A stretch of DNA of 50,998 bases from Acidimicrobiia bacterium (lineage in GTDB: Bacteria; Actinomycetota; Acidimicrobiia; Spongiisociales; UBA5794): assembly GCA_029939995.1 (NCBI GenBank), contig JAOZRW010000011.1:1-50998 (forward strand), in the 5' to 3' direction. A model generated the notes under the pieces. It was given only the letters and a program-made list of their open reading frames with translations, did no database searches and was not told the origin of the DNA. Shown here piece after piece: positions 31,984-42,871 of this stretch. The translations under genes and the position numbers were made by a program. Every line of letters starts with the position of its first letter. Position 1 is the stretch's first letter.

Positions 31984-34518
31984 ATGACCGACACTGCTGC
32001 GCCGGGCGACGGGCCGAAACGATCGCAGAAATGGTGGAAGATCACGCTCGGCGTCATCGCCGGTGTCGTCCTGCTCGCGGCCGTCGGAGTCGCGCTGTCC
32101 ATGCGGTTCTCCGTTCACCGGGCCTTCCCCGACGTCGACGGTGAGGTCGCGATCGCCGGTCTGCAGGCACCCGCGGAGGTCATACGGGACGACATGGGTG
32201 TGGCTCACATCTACGCCGACAACCAGCACGACCTGTTCCTGACCCAGGGCTACGTCCACGCCCAGGAGCGCTTCTGGCAGATGGACTTCTGGCGCCACAT
32301 CGGCTCGGGCCGCCTCTCCGAGATGTTCGGCGACACGCAGGTCGAAACGGATGCCTTCCTCCGGACGATGGGCTGGCAGAGCATCGCCGAGGCCCAGTAC
32401 GCGGCGGCGGATCCGAGCGATCGGGCCGTGCTCGATGCCTACACGGAGGGCGTCAACGCCTATCTGTCTTCCCGCTCGCCGGCCGAGTTGAGCTTCGAGT
32501 ACACGGTTCTCGAGCTGCTGAACCACAGCTACGACCCCGAACCATGGACGCCGATCGACACGCTGACGTGGGGAATCGCGATGGCATGGGACCTTCGCGG
32601 CAACATGGACGCGGAGATCGCACGGGCGATGCTGCTCGGCTCGCTGCCTCCCGAGCAGGTCGCACAGCTGTACCCGCCGTATCCGGGGGACATGAACCCG
32701 TACATCGTCCCGGCCGACGAACTGGTCACGGACGGCACGCCGAACGCATCCATCCGCGCCGTCCCCGGCGTCAGGACCGCCCTGGGTTCGGTCGCCGACA
32801 AGCTCGACCTCGTCGCCGCGATCGGAGTTCCCGGTGCCGGGAGCGGCATCGGGTCCAACGCCTGGGCCATCTCGGGGAGCCGTACGGACACGGGCATGCC
32901 GATCCTGGCCAACGACCCCCACCTGGCGATCCAGATGCCCTCGATCTGGTACCAGAACGGCCTTCACTGCACGACCGTGTCGGACGACTGCCCGTACGAC
33001 GTCGTCGGATTCTCGTTCTCCGGCGTCCCGGGCGTGATCATCGGCCACAACGCGAACATCGCCTGGGGAGTGACGAACCTCGGTCCGGACGTTCAGGACC
33101 TGTTCATCGAGAAGGTCAACCCCGACGACCCGACCCAGTACGAGGTGAACGGACGATGGGTCGACATGGACGTTCACGAGGAGGTCATCCAGGTGGCAGG
33201 TGGTGATCCGGTCACGATCGAGGTGCGATCCACGCGCCACGGACCGATCATCTCCGACACCTACGGGAGCCTCGAGGACTTCTCGGACGCCGGCGTCGAC
33301 GCCCCGGACCCGTACGCCATCGCCCTTCGCTGGACGGCGCTCGACGAGAACCCCGGCGTCGTCCCCGCCGTGCTCGGCCTCGACTCGGCGGAGAACTGGG
33401 ACGACTTCAGAGATGCCCTGCGGTTGTGGATCGTGCCCTCGCAGAACTTCGTGTACGCCGACGTCGAGGGGAACATCGGCTACCAGTCGCCGGGAGCGAT
33501 CCCGATCCGGGCGAACGGCGACGGGACCCTCCCCGTCCCCGGGTGGACCGACGAGTACGAGTGGACGGGGTTCATCCCGTTCGACGAACTTCCCCGTTCG
33601 TTCAACCCGGAGAGCGGCTACATCGTCACGGCGAACAACGCCGTCGTCGACGACTCCTACCCGTACTGGATCACCTACGACTGGGCGTACGGCTACCGGG
33701 CGCGCCGGATCGTCGACCTGGTCGGTTCGAACGCCCCGATCAGCCTCGAGCAGGTCGGCTCGGTGCAGTTCGACTCGTACGACCTGAGTGCCGAGCGCAT
33801 CGTCCCGTACCTCGCCGCCCTCGACTCCCCCATCAACACGGTGCTGGCATCGTGGGACTTCGGCAACCAGATCGACTCGTCCGGTGCCGCGGCGTACAAC
33901 GCCGTGTGGAAACGGATGCTCGAGTTCACGTTCTGGGACGATCTACCCGAGGACTACCGGCCGGAGGGCGGCAGTCGCTGGTTCTACGTCGTGGGGCAGA
34001 TGATGGACCGGCCCGACGACCCCTTCTGGGACGACGCCACGACAACCGACGTCGAAGACCGCGACGCGATCCTCCAGAAGTCGCTCGACGCGGCGTACGA
34101 GGATCTGAAGGGATGGTTCGGAGACGACCCGGACGACTGGCAGTGGGGAGCGATGCACGTCTCGACGTTCAGGAACCAGACCCTCGGAGAATCCGGCATC
34201 GGCATCGTCGAAGACCGGTTCAACCGGGGCCCGTTCCAGACCGCGGGAGGCGGCAGCCTCGTGAACTCCACGGCGTGGCTGGCGACGGAGAGCTTCGAGA
34301 CGTACTGGCTGCCGTCGATGAGGATGCTCGTCGACCTCGGCGACCTCTCCCGATCCGTCGTCACGAACACGACGGGCCAGTCGGGGCACACCGACCATCC
34401 CCACTACGACGACATGATCCCACTCTGGCTCAGCGGCGAGTACGTGCCGATGACCTGGACCAGGGAGCAGGTCGAAGCGGACGCCGAAACGGTCCAGACC
34501 CTGACCCCCCAGCGCTGA
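31984..34518 (+). CDS. Penicillin acylase-family Ntn hydrolase
   Basis: Exported amidohydrolase of 844 residues that would mature by self-cleavage. A membrane helix or uncleaved signal lies at about 25-47. The alpha-chain part has VIRDDMGVAHIYADNQHDLFLTQGYVHAQERFWQMD in pieces such as GYVHAQERFWQMDF. The nucleophile is Ser291 in the GSNAWAISG block, where the precursor would be cut. The beta chain carries ANDPHLAIQMPSIWY and NIAWGVTN. Known activities include beta-lactam acylase and N-acyl homoserine lactone acylase (quorum quenching); the natural substrate cannot be told. The start at 31984 is chosen over an in-frame ATG at 31960 because TACGAT sits eight bases before it. Confidence 0.9.
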   Translation: MTDTAAPGDGPKRSQKWWKITLGVIAGVVLLAAVGVALSMRFSVHRAFPDVDGEVAIAGLQAPAEVIRDDMGVAHIYADNQHDLFLTQGYVHAQERFWQMDFWRHIGSGRLSEMFGDTQVETDAFLRTMGWQSIAEAQYAAADPSDRAVLDAYTEGVNAYLSSRSPAELSFEYTVLELLNHSYDPEPWTPIDTLTWGIAMAWDLRGNMDAEIARAMLLGSLPPEQVAQLYPPYPGDMNPYIVPADELVTDGTPNASIRAVPGVRTALGSVADKLDLVAAIGVPGAGSGIGSNAWAISGSRTDTGMPILANDPHLAIQMPSIWYQNGLHCTTVSDDCPYDVVGFSFSGVPGVIIGHNANIAWGVTNLGPDVQDLFIEKVNPDDPTQYEVNGRWVDMDVHEEVIQVAGGDPVTIEVRSTRHGPIISDTYGSLEDFSDAGVDAPDPYAIALRWTALDENPGVVPAVLGLDSAENWDDFRDALRLWIVPSQNFVYADVEGNIGYQSPGAIPIRANGDGTLPVPGWTDEYEWTGFIPFDELPRSFNPESGYIVTANNAVVDDSYPYWITYDWAYGYRARRIVDLVGSNAPISLEQVGSVQFDSYDLSAERIVPYLAALDSPINTVLASWDFGNQIDSSGAAAYNAVWKRMLEFTFWDDLPEDYRPEGGSRWFYVVGQMMDRPDDPFWDDATTTDVEDRDAILQKSLDAAYEDLKGWFGDDPDDWQWGAMHVSTFRNQTLGESGIGIVEDRFNRGPFQTAGGGSLVNSTAWLATESFETYWLPSMRMLVDLGDLSRSVVTNTTGQSGHTDHPHYDDMIPLWLSGEYVPMTWTREQVEADAETVQTLTPQR

Positions 34519-34536
34519 CGGGCGGCGCCGGGAACG

Positions 34537-35523
34537 TCAGGCCCGGATCTCCTGGCGCATGAACGCGACGTAGGCGATCGAGAAGATCACCACCATCGCG
34601 GCGATCAGTCCGACGAGTTGCGGCCAGACCAGCAGCAGGCTCTGCGGCACGGTCAGATCGGAGACGATGGCCCGATCGAGTTGAGCCAGGGTGACGAGGC
34701 CGACGCTCCGCACTTCGGGATTGAGCAGTGCCGTCGACGTCTCCTCGTAGAGCACGACCGGCGAGAGCCTGGACAGGGCGAGTTCGGTTCTCGCGTTCTC
34801 GATCTGCGTCTGCGGGTTCGCGGGATCGATCGGCGACACGACGTCGGCCGCGACCTGCACGACGAACGTCCCGAAGAGTGCCACGACCAGCCAGACGCCG
34901 AGCGCGACGAGGGCCGCCGTCGACGCGCGCCGCATCCACACCGAGCACAGGGTCGCGAACGCGAGCCAGACGCCGATGAAGATGATCGCCGCCGCCAGCC
35001 ACACGAGGAGACGAGCCACTTCCGCCGCCGTCGGGACGATGCCGAGCAGCACGATTCCGAGACCGGCGACGATCAGCATCACGACGACCACGATCAACCC
35101 GATGACGCCCAGGCCGGCCACGAACTTGCCGTTGATGATGTCGTCGCGATGGATCGGCTGTGCGACGAGACGCGGCAGCGTCCCCTGAGCCCGTTCACCG
35201 TTGACGGCATCGAATCCGAACGCGATGCCGAGGATGGGAGCCAGGAACCCGACGAACGTCAGGAACGAGAACGGCACGGGATCTCCCTGCACGGTGAAGA
35301 GCCTGAGGAACATGCCGGAGATCCCGGCCGTCTGCGGTGCGACGTCGCGCAGCGCACCCGCAGCCGCGTAAACGCTCGCGACCCCCACCAGACCGAGGAG
35401 GATCAGCAGGGCGACGAACCGGGCCGACAGCACGTGGTCGGAGAACTCCTTCCTCGCGACGACCATCCATCCGGGTCGCTTCCGGGTCCATGTTTCGAGG
35501 ACCGGGGATTCGACGACGCTCAT
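34537..35523 (-). CDS. ABC transporter permease (ABC-2 type)
   Basis: Membrane subunit of 328 residues with about six hydrophobic segments: one near residues 35-57 and a group from about 90 to 225, and a final one at 298-322. An N-terminal cytoplasmic stretch contains ARKEFSDHVLSARF, typical of ABC-2 permeases. A large outer loop follows helix 5. It overlaps the ATPase gene as ATGA and is the last gene of the three-gene operon. The exported substrate is unknown. It converges with the acylase gene, 18 bases apart. Confidence 0.87.
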   Translation of the reverse strand: MSVVESPVLETWTRKRPGWMVVARKEFSDHVLSARFVALLILLGLVGVASVYAAAGALRDVAPQTAGISGMFLRLFTVQGDPVPFSFLTFVGFLAPILGIAFGFDAVNGERAQGTLPRLVAQPIHRDDIINGKFVAGLGVIGLIVVVVMLIVAGLGIVLLGIVPTAAEVARLLVWLAAAIIFIGVWLAFATLCSVWMRRASTAALVALGVWLVVALFGTFVVQVAADVVSPIDPANPQTQIENARTELALSRLSPVVLYEETSTALLNPEVRSVGLVTLAQLDRAIVSDLTVPQSLLLVWPQLVGLIAAMVVIFSIAYVAFMRQEIRA

Positions 35524-36482
35524 GCATCCACCTCCTCCCGTTCGCTGAAGTACCGGTGGTAGATCTCGTCGAGATCCGAGCCGAGATTCTTGACCTCGAG
35601 CACGTCGATACCGGCATCGACGAGCGCCGGGACCAGCCGCGGGGCGTCGCCCGCGGCGATGTCCACCCGCCAGCGACGGCCGCCCGTACCCCGAGCCTCC
35701 GTCCCGTCCCCCAGCGCCGCGGCGACGACGAGGTCGACGCGATCGTCCTCGCTCCCCGTCACGACCTCGTACGCGACTCCACCATCTCCGAGTCGCAGAG
35801 CGAGTTCTTCTGCCGTGCCCTCGGCGATGATGCTCCCGTCGACGAAGATCGCCATCCGATCGCACGTCTGCTGGACCTGGTGCAGCAGGTGGCTGGTGAG
35901 CAGCACCGCCCGCCCTTCGTCGTGGGCCAGGCCGACGATCAACGACTGCATCTCGATCACGCCCTCGGGATCGATACCGACCATCGGCTCGTCGAGGATC
36001 ACCACGAGCGGGTCTTTCACGAGGGTGTCGGCGAGCCCGAGGCGCTGTCTCATCCCGCGCGAGTACTCGCCGACGGGCCGGTCGGCGGCTTCGGTGAGCC
36101 CGACGCGTGCGAGCAGCTGTTCGATTCGACCCTCGGCCTCATCGTCGTCGAGATCGTTCAACTGCGCCGTGTACCGGAGGTTCTGCCGACCGGTGAGATG
36201 CTCGTAGAAGCCGACCGTGTCCGGCAGGTACCCGACCTGTCGCTTCACGGCCAGAGGGCTGCGGGTCGGTTCGAGACCGCAGACGCGAACCTCGCCGTCG
36301 TCCGGTTCGCTCAACCCGAGCAGCATCAGCACCGTCGTCGTCTTGCCGGCCCCGTTGGGCCCGAGGAGGCCGTACACCTCGCCGGCGTGGATCGTGAGAT
36401 CGATGCCGCCGACGGCAACGGTCTCGCCGTAGGTCTTGACGAGACCGCTCGTTTCGACGAGCGGCATGGTGGCGGAGGTCAC
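35520..36482 (-). CDS. ABC transporter ATP-binding protein
   Basis: ATPase subunit of 320 residues driving the adjacent ABC-2 permease. Walker A is GPNGAGKTT (about 41-49), the signature YSRGMRQRLGLAD, Walker B VVILDEP and H-loop TSH. About 80 residues beyond the core form a C-terminal extension often found in ABC-2 systems. It starts with GTG at 36482, with GGAGG six bases before it and the previous gene's stop three bases away. Domain and order (exported NEW3 protein, ATPase, permease) recur in other bacteria of this type. Confidence 0.92.
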   Translation of the reverse strand: MTSATMPLVETSGLVKTYGETVAVGGIDLTIHAGEVYGLLGPNGAGKTTTVLMLLGLSEPDDGEVRVCGLEPTRSPLAVKRQVGYLPDTVGFYEHLTGRQNLRYTAQLNDLDDDEAEGRIEQLLARVGLTEAADRPVGEYSRGMRQRLGLADTLVKDPLVVILDEPMVGIDPEGVIEMQSLIVGLAHDEGRAVLLTSHLLHQVQQTCDRMAIFVDGSIIAEGTAEELALRLGDGGVAYEVVTGSEDDRVDLVVAAALGDGTEARGTGGRRWRVDIAAGDAPRLVPALVDAGIDVLEVKNLGSDLDEIYHRYFSEREEVDA

Positions 36483-36485
36483 GAC

Positions 36486-37673
36486 CTACCTCCGACCGAA
36501 CCGACGGAAGACGAGCGCCACAGCCGCGAGAGCGATGAGGATGATCCCCACGCCCACGAGCCCCCACAGCGCCGACGTCTTCACGGTGGCCCGGATCTCG
36601 ATCGAGTCACTCGTCTCCGGGACCTGGGCTCGCAGCGTGAGCCGGTAGTCCCCGGCGATCGCATCGTCGGCCGGTGTGATCGTGGCGACCACATCCGCGG
36701 TGGCGCCGGGTTCGATGTCGTCGATGCCGTCGGGGGAGAACGTCACATCCCACCCTCGCGGCGGTGTAGCCGAAAGGGTCACACCGAGCAGCGGCGCCGT
36801 ACCGTCGTTGCGGATCACGAGGGGGAGTTCCGTCGCCTTGCCCGCCTGAACGTCGACGTTGAGCCGTTCATCGGGAGTCGCGAGCGTCATGCCGAAGTTG
36901 CCGGTCACTTGAACGGCGAGCTCCATCGTCGCCGTCTCTCCGCCTCCGGAGGCCTGCACGACCACGGGATACGTACCGGCCGGCGTGAAGTCGGGCGGGT
37001 CGGCTTCGACGGTGATGCGCTCGGAGCTCCCGGCCGTCACCGTCACCGTCGACGCCCGGCTCTGGCCGGAGGGCTTCGCCTCGATCTGCCAGCCGTCGGG
37101 GCCCTCCGTCTCGAGACCGAACTGGATGTCGTCGCCCGTGTCGTTCTTCAGATCGAGGTTGAACGTGAAGGTGACGTCGGACGGGCCTCGCAGCGCCGGG
37201 AACTCCGTGTCGAGGGTGACCCCTCCGCCGACCGCCTGCGCCACGGTGATGTCGAAGTCGAGACGATCGCCCGAGCTCTCTCCTTCGGCGGCTACGGCGA
37301 GACGGTAGGAGCCTTCGGCGGCCGTCGGCGGCACGTCGATTTCGAGTTTGAGGTTGTGGGTGAGCGAGTCGCCGATCATCACGCGGTCGACGGCAAGCCC
37401 GCCCCCGCGGATCTTCGCCGTCCAACCGTCCGGGACGTCCTCGACCGAGAGCCGGACTTCGTCCTCTTCGGGGCCGACCACGTCGAGGGTGAACGAGGCG
37501 CTGTCGCCGGGTTCAACAGCGATGCCCACGTAGGGCGAGAGCAGCCGCACGGCCGTGGTGGCCGTGTTCGAAGGTGTCTCTTGTGCGGGAACGGCGGTCC
37601 CGATCCCAAATGCGACGATCACAGCGAGCAGAAGCACGACGCCCGCTCTGATCGGCCATCGGTACATGACCAT
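36486..37673 (-). CDS. Exported NEW3-type beta-sandwich protein with C-terminal anchor
   Basis: Protein of 395 residues with a signal sequence at about 8-28 and a C-terminal transmembrane helix followed by basic residues (RRFGRR). The extracellular part consists of about three NEW3/Ig-like beta-sandwich domains with repeated phrases such as GTYPVVVQASGGGETATMELAVQV and GDYRLTLRAQVPE. Such proteins (COG1470-like) are often encoded next to an ABC ATPase and permease, as here, and may work as an outer accessory. Three ATGs are possible (37679, 37673, 37667); the one at 37673 is favoured because AGGAG lies six bases before it. Confidence 0.82.
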   Translation of the reverse strand: MVMYRWPIRAGVVLLLAVIVAFGIGTAVPAQETPSNTATTAVRLLSPYVGIAVEPGDSASFTLDVVGPEEDEVRLSVEDVPDGWTAKIRGGGLAVDRVMIGDSLTHNLKLEIDVPPTAAEGSYRLAVAAEGESSGDRLDFDITVAQAVGGGVTLDTEFPALRGPSDVTFTFNLDLKNDTGDDIQFGLETEGPDGWQIEAKPSGQSRASTVTVTAGSSERITVEADPPDFTPAGTYPVVVQASGGGETATMELAVQVTGNFGMTLATPDERLNVDVQAGKATELPLVIRNDGTAPLLGVTLSATPPRGWDVTFSPDGIDDIEPGATADVVATITPADDAIAGDYRLTLRAQVPETSDSIEIRATVKTSALWGLVGVGIILIALAAVALVFRRFGRR

Positions 37674-37853
37674 GATCATCTCCTGATGCTCGATCCTGAG
37701 TTCTCTCCTGCTGTCCGACGCGGCGCGGACTAGGGAGCTCTGGATCGGCTCGGGCAGCGATGGTGATGGCCCGGGACGCACGATCGGGGGTAGTCGTCGT
37801 CCCCGCCTCGAAGGGTGATCGATTCGTTCTCGTTCACGTTTCGCTCTCCCCGG

Positions 37854-38951
37854 TCATGTCCCTGTGGGACGCTCACCGATGGTCACCTCGATCTGCAAAC
37901 GATCCCGGCCCCGGACGAGTTCCATCTCGACGAGATCTCCCGGAATCGACCCGAGGATCGCGTCGACGGCGCCGTCGGCCGTCTCGATCGGCGTGTCGTC
38001 GATCTTCACGATGACGTCCCATTGTTGGATCCCGGCCGTGTCTGCCGAACTGCCGGCGACGACGTCCACGACGAGCGCACCGGTCGACGTCGCGAGACCG
38101 AAACGATCGGCGGCCGCCTGGGAGTTGTCGATCATCTGCACGCCCAGGAACGGTTCGCCGATCCCGAGCCGGTACCGCTCGATGAAGCCCTCTGCGACGT
38201 CGACGGAGATCGCGAAGCCGATGTTCTGCGCGTTGCCGGCGATCGCCGTGCTCATCCCGATCACGCGTCCGGAAGCGTCGAGGAGCGGGCCGCCGGAGTT
38301 GCCCGGATTGATCGCGGCGTCGGTCTGGATGAGATGCTGCATGGTGCCGTTCCTGGTGCGGATCGTCCGGTCCTTCGCCGAGACGATGCCCGCTGAAACG
38401 GTCGGCTCCGATGTGTCGAGGTCGAGCGCGTTTCCGATGGCGATGACGGGATCCCCGACTTCGACGTCGTCGACGGAGCCCAGCGGCAGGGGCTCCAGCC
38501 CGGACGTATCTTCGAGGCTCAGGAGCGCCATGTCCCGGCCGGAAGACTCGGCGACGACGGTTGCGTCGCGCGGTTCGCCGTCCCGACCGGTCACGATCAC
38601 CTTGGACGCCCCTTCGATGACGTGATAGTTCGTCAGGATGAGATCGTCGTCTACGACGATGCCGGTGCCGGCCCCGGCCGGAACCTCCTCCGGCACGCCG
38701 GTGAACGTGAGGAGGACGCGTTCCTGGGTCACAGAGACGACACCGTCACGCGCCGCCTTCACGAGGTCGGAGACGTCGTAGAGGTCCAGGTCACCGATCT
38801 CCGGAGCTGGCCGGCCCGCGTTGCCGTCGACCACGCCGCTCGTCGTGGGCGTCGTAGCCGTCGTTTGCACCGAGCACGCGCCCAGCGTCGTCACCGAGAG
38901 GGCCACGAGCACGAAACTGGTGAGCGCTGCGAGGCCGGGGTGTTTGCGCAT
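37854..38951 (-). CDS. HtrA/DegP-like trypsin-fold serine protease lipoprotein with PDZ domain
   Basis: Envelope quality-control protease of 365 residues. The signal peptide ends at lipobox TLGAC (Cys26). The trypsin domain shows the full triad: His in LTNYHVIEG, Asp in SSGRDMALL, Ser in NPGNSGGPL. The PDZ domain (about 275-360) contains FLGVQMIDNSQ and the ligand-binding region VAGSSADTAGIQQWDVIVKI. GGGAG precedes the ATG. The 180 bases between it and the NEW3 operon show no gene. Likely roles are degradation of misfolded exported proteins or sensing of envelope stress. Confidence 0.93.
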   Translation of the reverse strand: MRKHPGLAALTSFVLVALSVTTLGACSVQTTATTPTTSGVVDGNAGRPAPEIGDLDLYDVSDLVKAARDGVVSVTQERVLLTFTGVPEEVPAGAGTGIVVDDDLILTNYHVIEGASKVIVTGRDGEPRDATVVAESSGRDMALLSLEDTSGLEPLPLGSVDDVEVGDPVIAIGNALDLDTSEPTVSAGIVSAKDRTIRTRNGTMQHLIQTDAAINPGNSGGPLLDASGRVIGMSTAIAGNAQNIGFAISVDVAEGFIERYRLGIGEPFLGVQMIDNSQAAADRFGLATSTGALVVDVVAGSSADTAGIQQWDVIVKIDDTPIETADGAVDAILGSIPGDLVEMELVRGRDRLQIEVTIGERPTGT

Positions 38952-39019
38952 GGTTCATCTCCCATCATGTGGCCCTCCCGATCGCGTGGATCGAGAGGGC
39001 CCGTCGGAGTCCGTTCGGA

Positions 39020-39448
39020 TCAGGCGGCGACGCCGGCCGTCAGCTTCTCGTTCGATCCGGACTGGATGGCAACCTTGCGCGGTTTGGCCTCTTCACGGAT
39101 CGGGATCTTGACGGTGAGCACGCCGTTGTCGTAGCTCGCCGAGATCTCCGCCGGATCGAGCCGGGCTCCGAGCCGGACCTCGCGCCGATGTGAGCCGGCC
39201 GGACGTTCGCGCAACAGCCAGGTGGCGCCTTCGGTCTCTTCCTCGTGTCGCTCGGCGGTCACGGTCAACACGTTCCCTTCCACGGTCATGTCGACGTGCT
39301 CGGGCTCGACTCCGGGAAGGTCGAAACGGAGAACGTAAGCATCGTCGGTCTCGAAAGCGTCCATCGGCATGATGCCGCCGCGAAGCGGATTGCCGAATGA
39401 AGCGAGCATCCGGTCCATGTCTTCGAACGGATCCCTGAAACGGAGCAT
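39020..39448 (-). CDS. Small heat-shock protein Hsp20/alpha-crystallin
   Basis: ATP-independent chaperone holdase of 142 residues, normal family length. The alpha-crystallin domain (about 30-125) has YVLRFDLPGVEPEHVDMTVEG, LTVTAERHEE and the final strand motif YDNGVLTVKIPI. The start at 39448 is chosen because GGAGGA precedes it at good spacing; the frame runs further upstream into the regulatory region. A consensus-like promoter overlapped by a HAIR-like inverted repeat lies about 110 bases upstream, pointing to heat induction. Confidence 0.93.
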   Translation of the reverse strand: MLRFRDPFEDMDRMLASFGNPLRGGIMPMDAFETDDAYVLRFDLPGVEPEHVDMTVEGNVLTVTAERHEEETEGATWLLRERPAGSHRREVRLGARLDPAEISASYDNGVLTVKIPIREEAKPRKVAIQSGSNEKLTAGVAA

Positions 39449-39555
39449 CGTCACGGTTCCTCCTTTCGATGTCGTCTGCACGGTGACAATGCGGTCGCAT
39501 CGTTCCCGGGCCACGGAGGAGGTTGCGACCGGGGTCCGAGGTCCGATGCGCACAA

Positions 39556-39593
39556 GTTGAGTATATATCACTCAGGTTTTCTCTGTCAATACC
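39556..39593 (-). promoter_or_regulatory. Hsp20 promoter with HAIR-like (HspR) operator
   Basis: On the minus strand TTGACA (about 39588-39593) is followed after 18 bases by TATACT (or after 16 by TATATA). The spacer and -10 are covered by CCTGAGT-N7-ACTCAAC (39556-39576), matching the HAIR consensus CTTGAGT-N7-ACTCAAG with two or three differences at the ends. HspR binding here would block the promoter. The hspR gene is not in the window. Confidence 0.75.
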
Positions 39594-39614
39594 CAACACC
39601 CTTGCGGTTCGGTG

Positions 39615-40586
39615 TCAGATGAACGCGTACACCGCGTACGCGAGGAACGCCCCGAGCAGGATCAGCCCCTCGAACCGGTTGATGCGTTGCCCCGTGAAGG
39701 CGAAGAAACCTGCGATGAGCGCCGACCCGACCATGATCGCGATGAGCGCCGGCGTGATCTCGTACAACGTCCCCGGCCCGAGGACGGCCGCGAGGCCGAC
39801 GACGCCCAGCGAGTTGAAGATGTTCGAACCGAGCACGTTGCCGAGCACGAGTTCCGGCTCGTGCTGCCGGGCAGCGGAGATCCCGGCCGCGAGCTCCGGG
39901 AGACTCGTGCCGACCCCGGTGATGAGCCCCAGGACCACCGCCGAGAATCCCAGGCGGGCACCGATCCCGACCACACCATCGAGCAGGAAGTCCGCGGCGA
40001 TCACGGTGACCACCAGCGCCGCCAGGCCGATCAAGATCTCCTTGCCGACCGTGGCTCTCCACTTGGCGAAATCACCCGGTTCGCCTGCACCGTCTTCGTC
40101 GTCGACGTCGTCGATCTGAGCGAGCGCGGCGTCCGGGTCTTCAGAAGACCAGCGAACCATCTGCCAGATGGCGAGGCCGAGCATGGAGAGCAGCGCGAAT
40201 CCCTCCCACAGGTTCAGCGATCCCCCGGCGAGCATCGCCGTCAGAGCGACCACCGCAGCGAACATCAACGCACCTTCCCGTCGGATGATCCGACGTCTCG
40301 CTGTGAGCGGCCACAGCACGGCGCCGGACCCGAGAACGAGCGTCACGTTCGCCGTGTTCGAGCTGACGACGTTGCTGACCGCGAGGTCCAGATTCCCTTC
40401 GAGCGACGCGAGAGCCGACACTACGAATTCGGGAACCGACGTGCCGAAGCCGACGATGACGGCTCCGATCAGCACGACCGAGACGCCGAAAGCCCGCGAG
40501 ATGCGCACCGCCGACTTCACGAGCCGATCCGCCGCATAGATCAGAGCGACGAGGCCCGCGGCGATCTTGAGGATGTCGATGAGCAT
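39615..40586 (-). CDS. Calcium/sodium antiporter (CaCA family, YrbG-like)
   Basis: Cation exchanger of 323 residues with about ten membrane helices and two copies of the family's alpha motif: GFGTSVPEFVVSA...NVVSSNTANV and GVGTSLPELAAGI...NVLGSNIFN. These carry the acidic residues (Glu in PEF/PEL) that bind Ca or Na. A charged cytoplasmic loop separates the two halves. The start is ATG at 40586. It is divergent from nhaA, so two cation antiporters share an 82-base regulatory gap. Confidence 0.9.
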   Translation of the reverse strand: MLIDILKIAAGLVALIYAADRLVKSAVRISRAFGVSVVLIGAVIVGFGTSVPEFVVSALASLEGNLDLAVSNVVSSNTANVTLVLGSGAVLWPLTARRRIIRREGALMFAAVVALTAMLAGGSLNLWEGFALLSMLGLAIWQMVRWSSEDPDAALAQIDDVDDEDGAGEPGDFAKWRATVGKEILIGLAALVVTVIAADFLLDGVVGIGARLGFSAVVLGLITGVGTSLPELAAGISAARQHEPELVLGNVLGSNIFNSLGVVGLAAVLGPGTLYEITPALIAIMVGSALIAGFFAFTGQRINRFEGLILLGAFLAYAVYAFI

Positions 40587-40668
40587 CGGAAGCTTTCGGA
40601 AGACCTGCCGGATGGTACCGGCGCCTCCGGTGGACTCGGACCTCCGTGACGCTAACCTCGCGATCTCC

Positions 40669-42048
<1,380 letters not shown>

Positions 42049-42094
42049 TCGGCGACGTCGGAACAGATCTCCTCTCCGGCCCGTTGATCTGACC

Positions 42095-42871
42095 ATGTCC
42101 GATCAACCGAACCCCGTCTCGGTGGCCGTCTCGATCGCCGGGGCGAGACGCACCGGTAAACCCGATCCGACCGGTCGCGGCTCCATCGACGCCCCGGACC
42201 TCGCGGCAACGCTTGTTGCTCTCCGCTCGGGTGGCATCGCAGTGCTCCGCGACGAGCGCCGTCGCCTCCGATCGTTCCGCGACCGCATGGAGCGGGTCGA
42301 CCCGGATGCCCTCTCCCCGAACGGGTCCCTCGCGTTCTGGCTCAATCTCTACAACGCCGGCGCGCTCCTGCTCGCAGCGGACGCGTTCGATTCCTCCGCA
42401 ACGACGGTGCTTCGACTGCCCGGGGCGTTCGATCGGCCGTGGGCAGCGGTCTCCGGCGAGACGCTGTCCCTGAACGACATCGAGCACGGGAAGATCAGGC
42501 GCTTCGGCGACCCGCGGGTGCACGGCGCTCTCGTATGCGGATCGGCGTCGTGTCCGACGCTGCGATACGCTCCGTTCGGAGCAGATCTCGATCGTGAGCT
42601 CGACGATCAGATGCGCTCGTTCCTCGCCGGAGGGGGCGCGTCCGTCGACCGCCTCACCGGCACGCTCCGGCTCTCCCGCGTGTTCCTCTGGTACGGCGGG
42701 GACTTCACCCGACCTCGTCGAATGCCCACGTGGCTCCCCGCCCCGAAGCGGGATCTCGCCAGAGTGGTCTCAACGTGGCTTCCCACCCGAGACGCGGCGT
42801 GGGTGACCCGATCCGATCCGACGGTCGAGTACGCCGATTACGACTGGGGTCTCGCCTGTTCGATCGCTTGA
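42095..42871 (+). CDS. DUF547 domain protein
   Basis: Protein of 258 residues with the DUF547 signature: FWLNLYNAGALL, LSLNDIEHGKIRRFGDPRVHGALVCGSASCPTLR and FLWYGGDF. The Cys-containing VHGALVCGSASCP block is the most conserved part and suggests an enzyme related to the transglutaminase/NlpC fold. No signal peptide. It ends inside the 3' end of the convergent membrane-protein gene (34-base overlap). Function is unknown. Confidence 0.85.
   Translation: MSDQPNPVSVAVSIAGARRTGKPDPTGRGSIDAPDLAATLVALRSGGIAVLRDERRRLRSFRDRMERVDPDALSPNGSLAFWLNLYNAGALLLAADAFDSSATTVLRLPGAFDRPWAAVSGETLSLNDIEHGKIRRFGDPRVHGALVCGSASCPTLRYAPFGADLDRELDDQMRSFLAGGGASVDRLTGTLRLSRVFLWYGGDFTRPRRMPTWLPAPKRDLARVVSTWLPTRDAAWVTRSDPTVEYADYDWGLACSIA

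Noticed and set aside
35337-37733. Open frame of about 800 codons on the plus strand
   Set aside because: It is the antisense of the ABC ATPase and NEW3 genes, whose own frames have full motifs and ribosome-binding sites.
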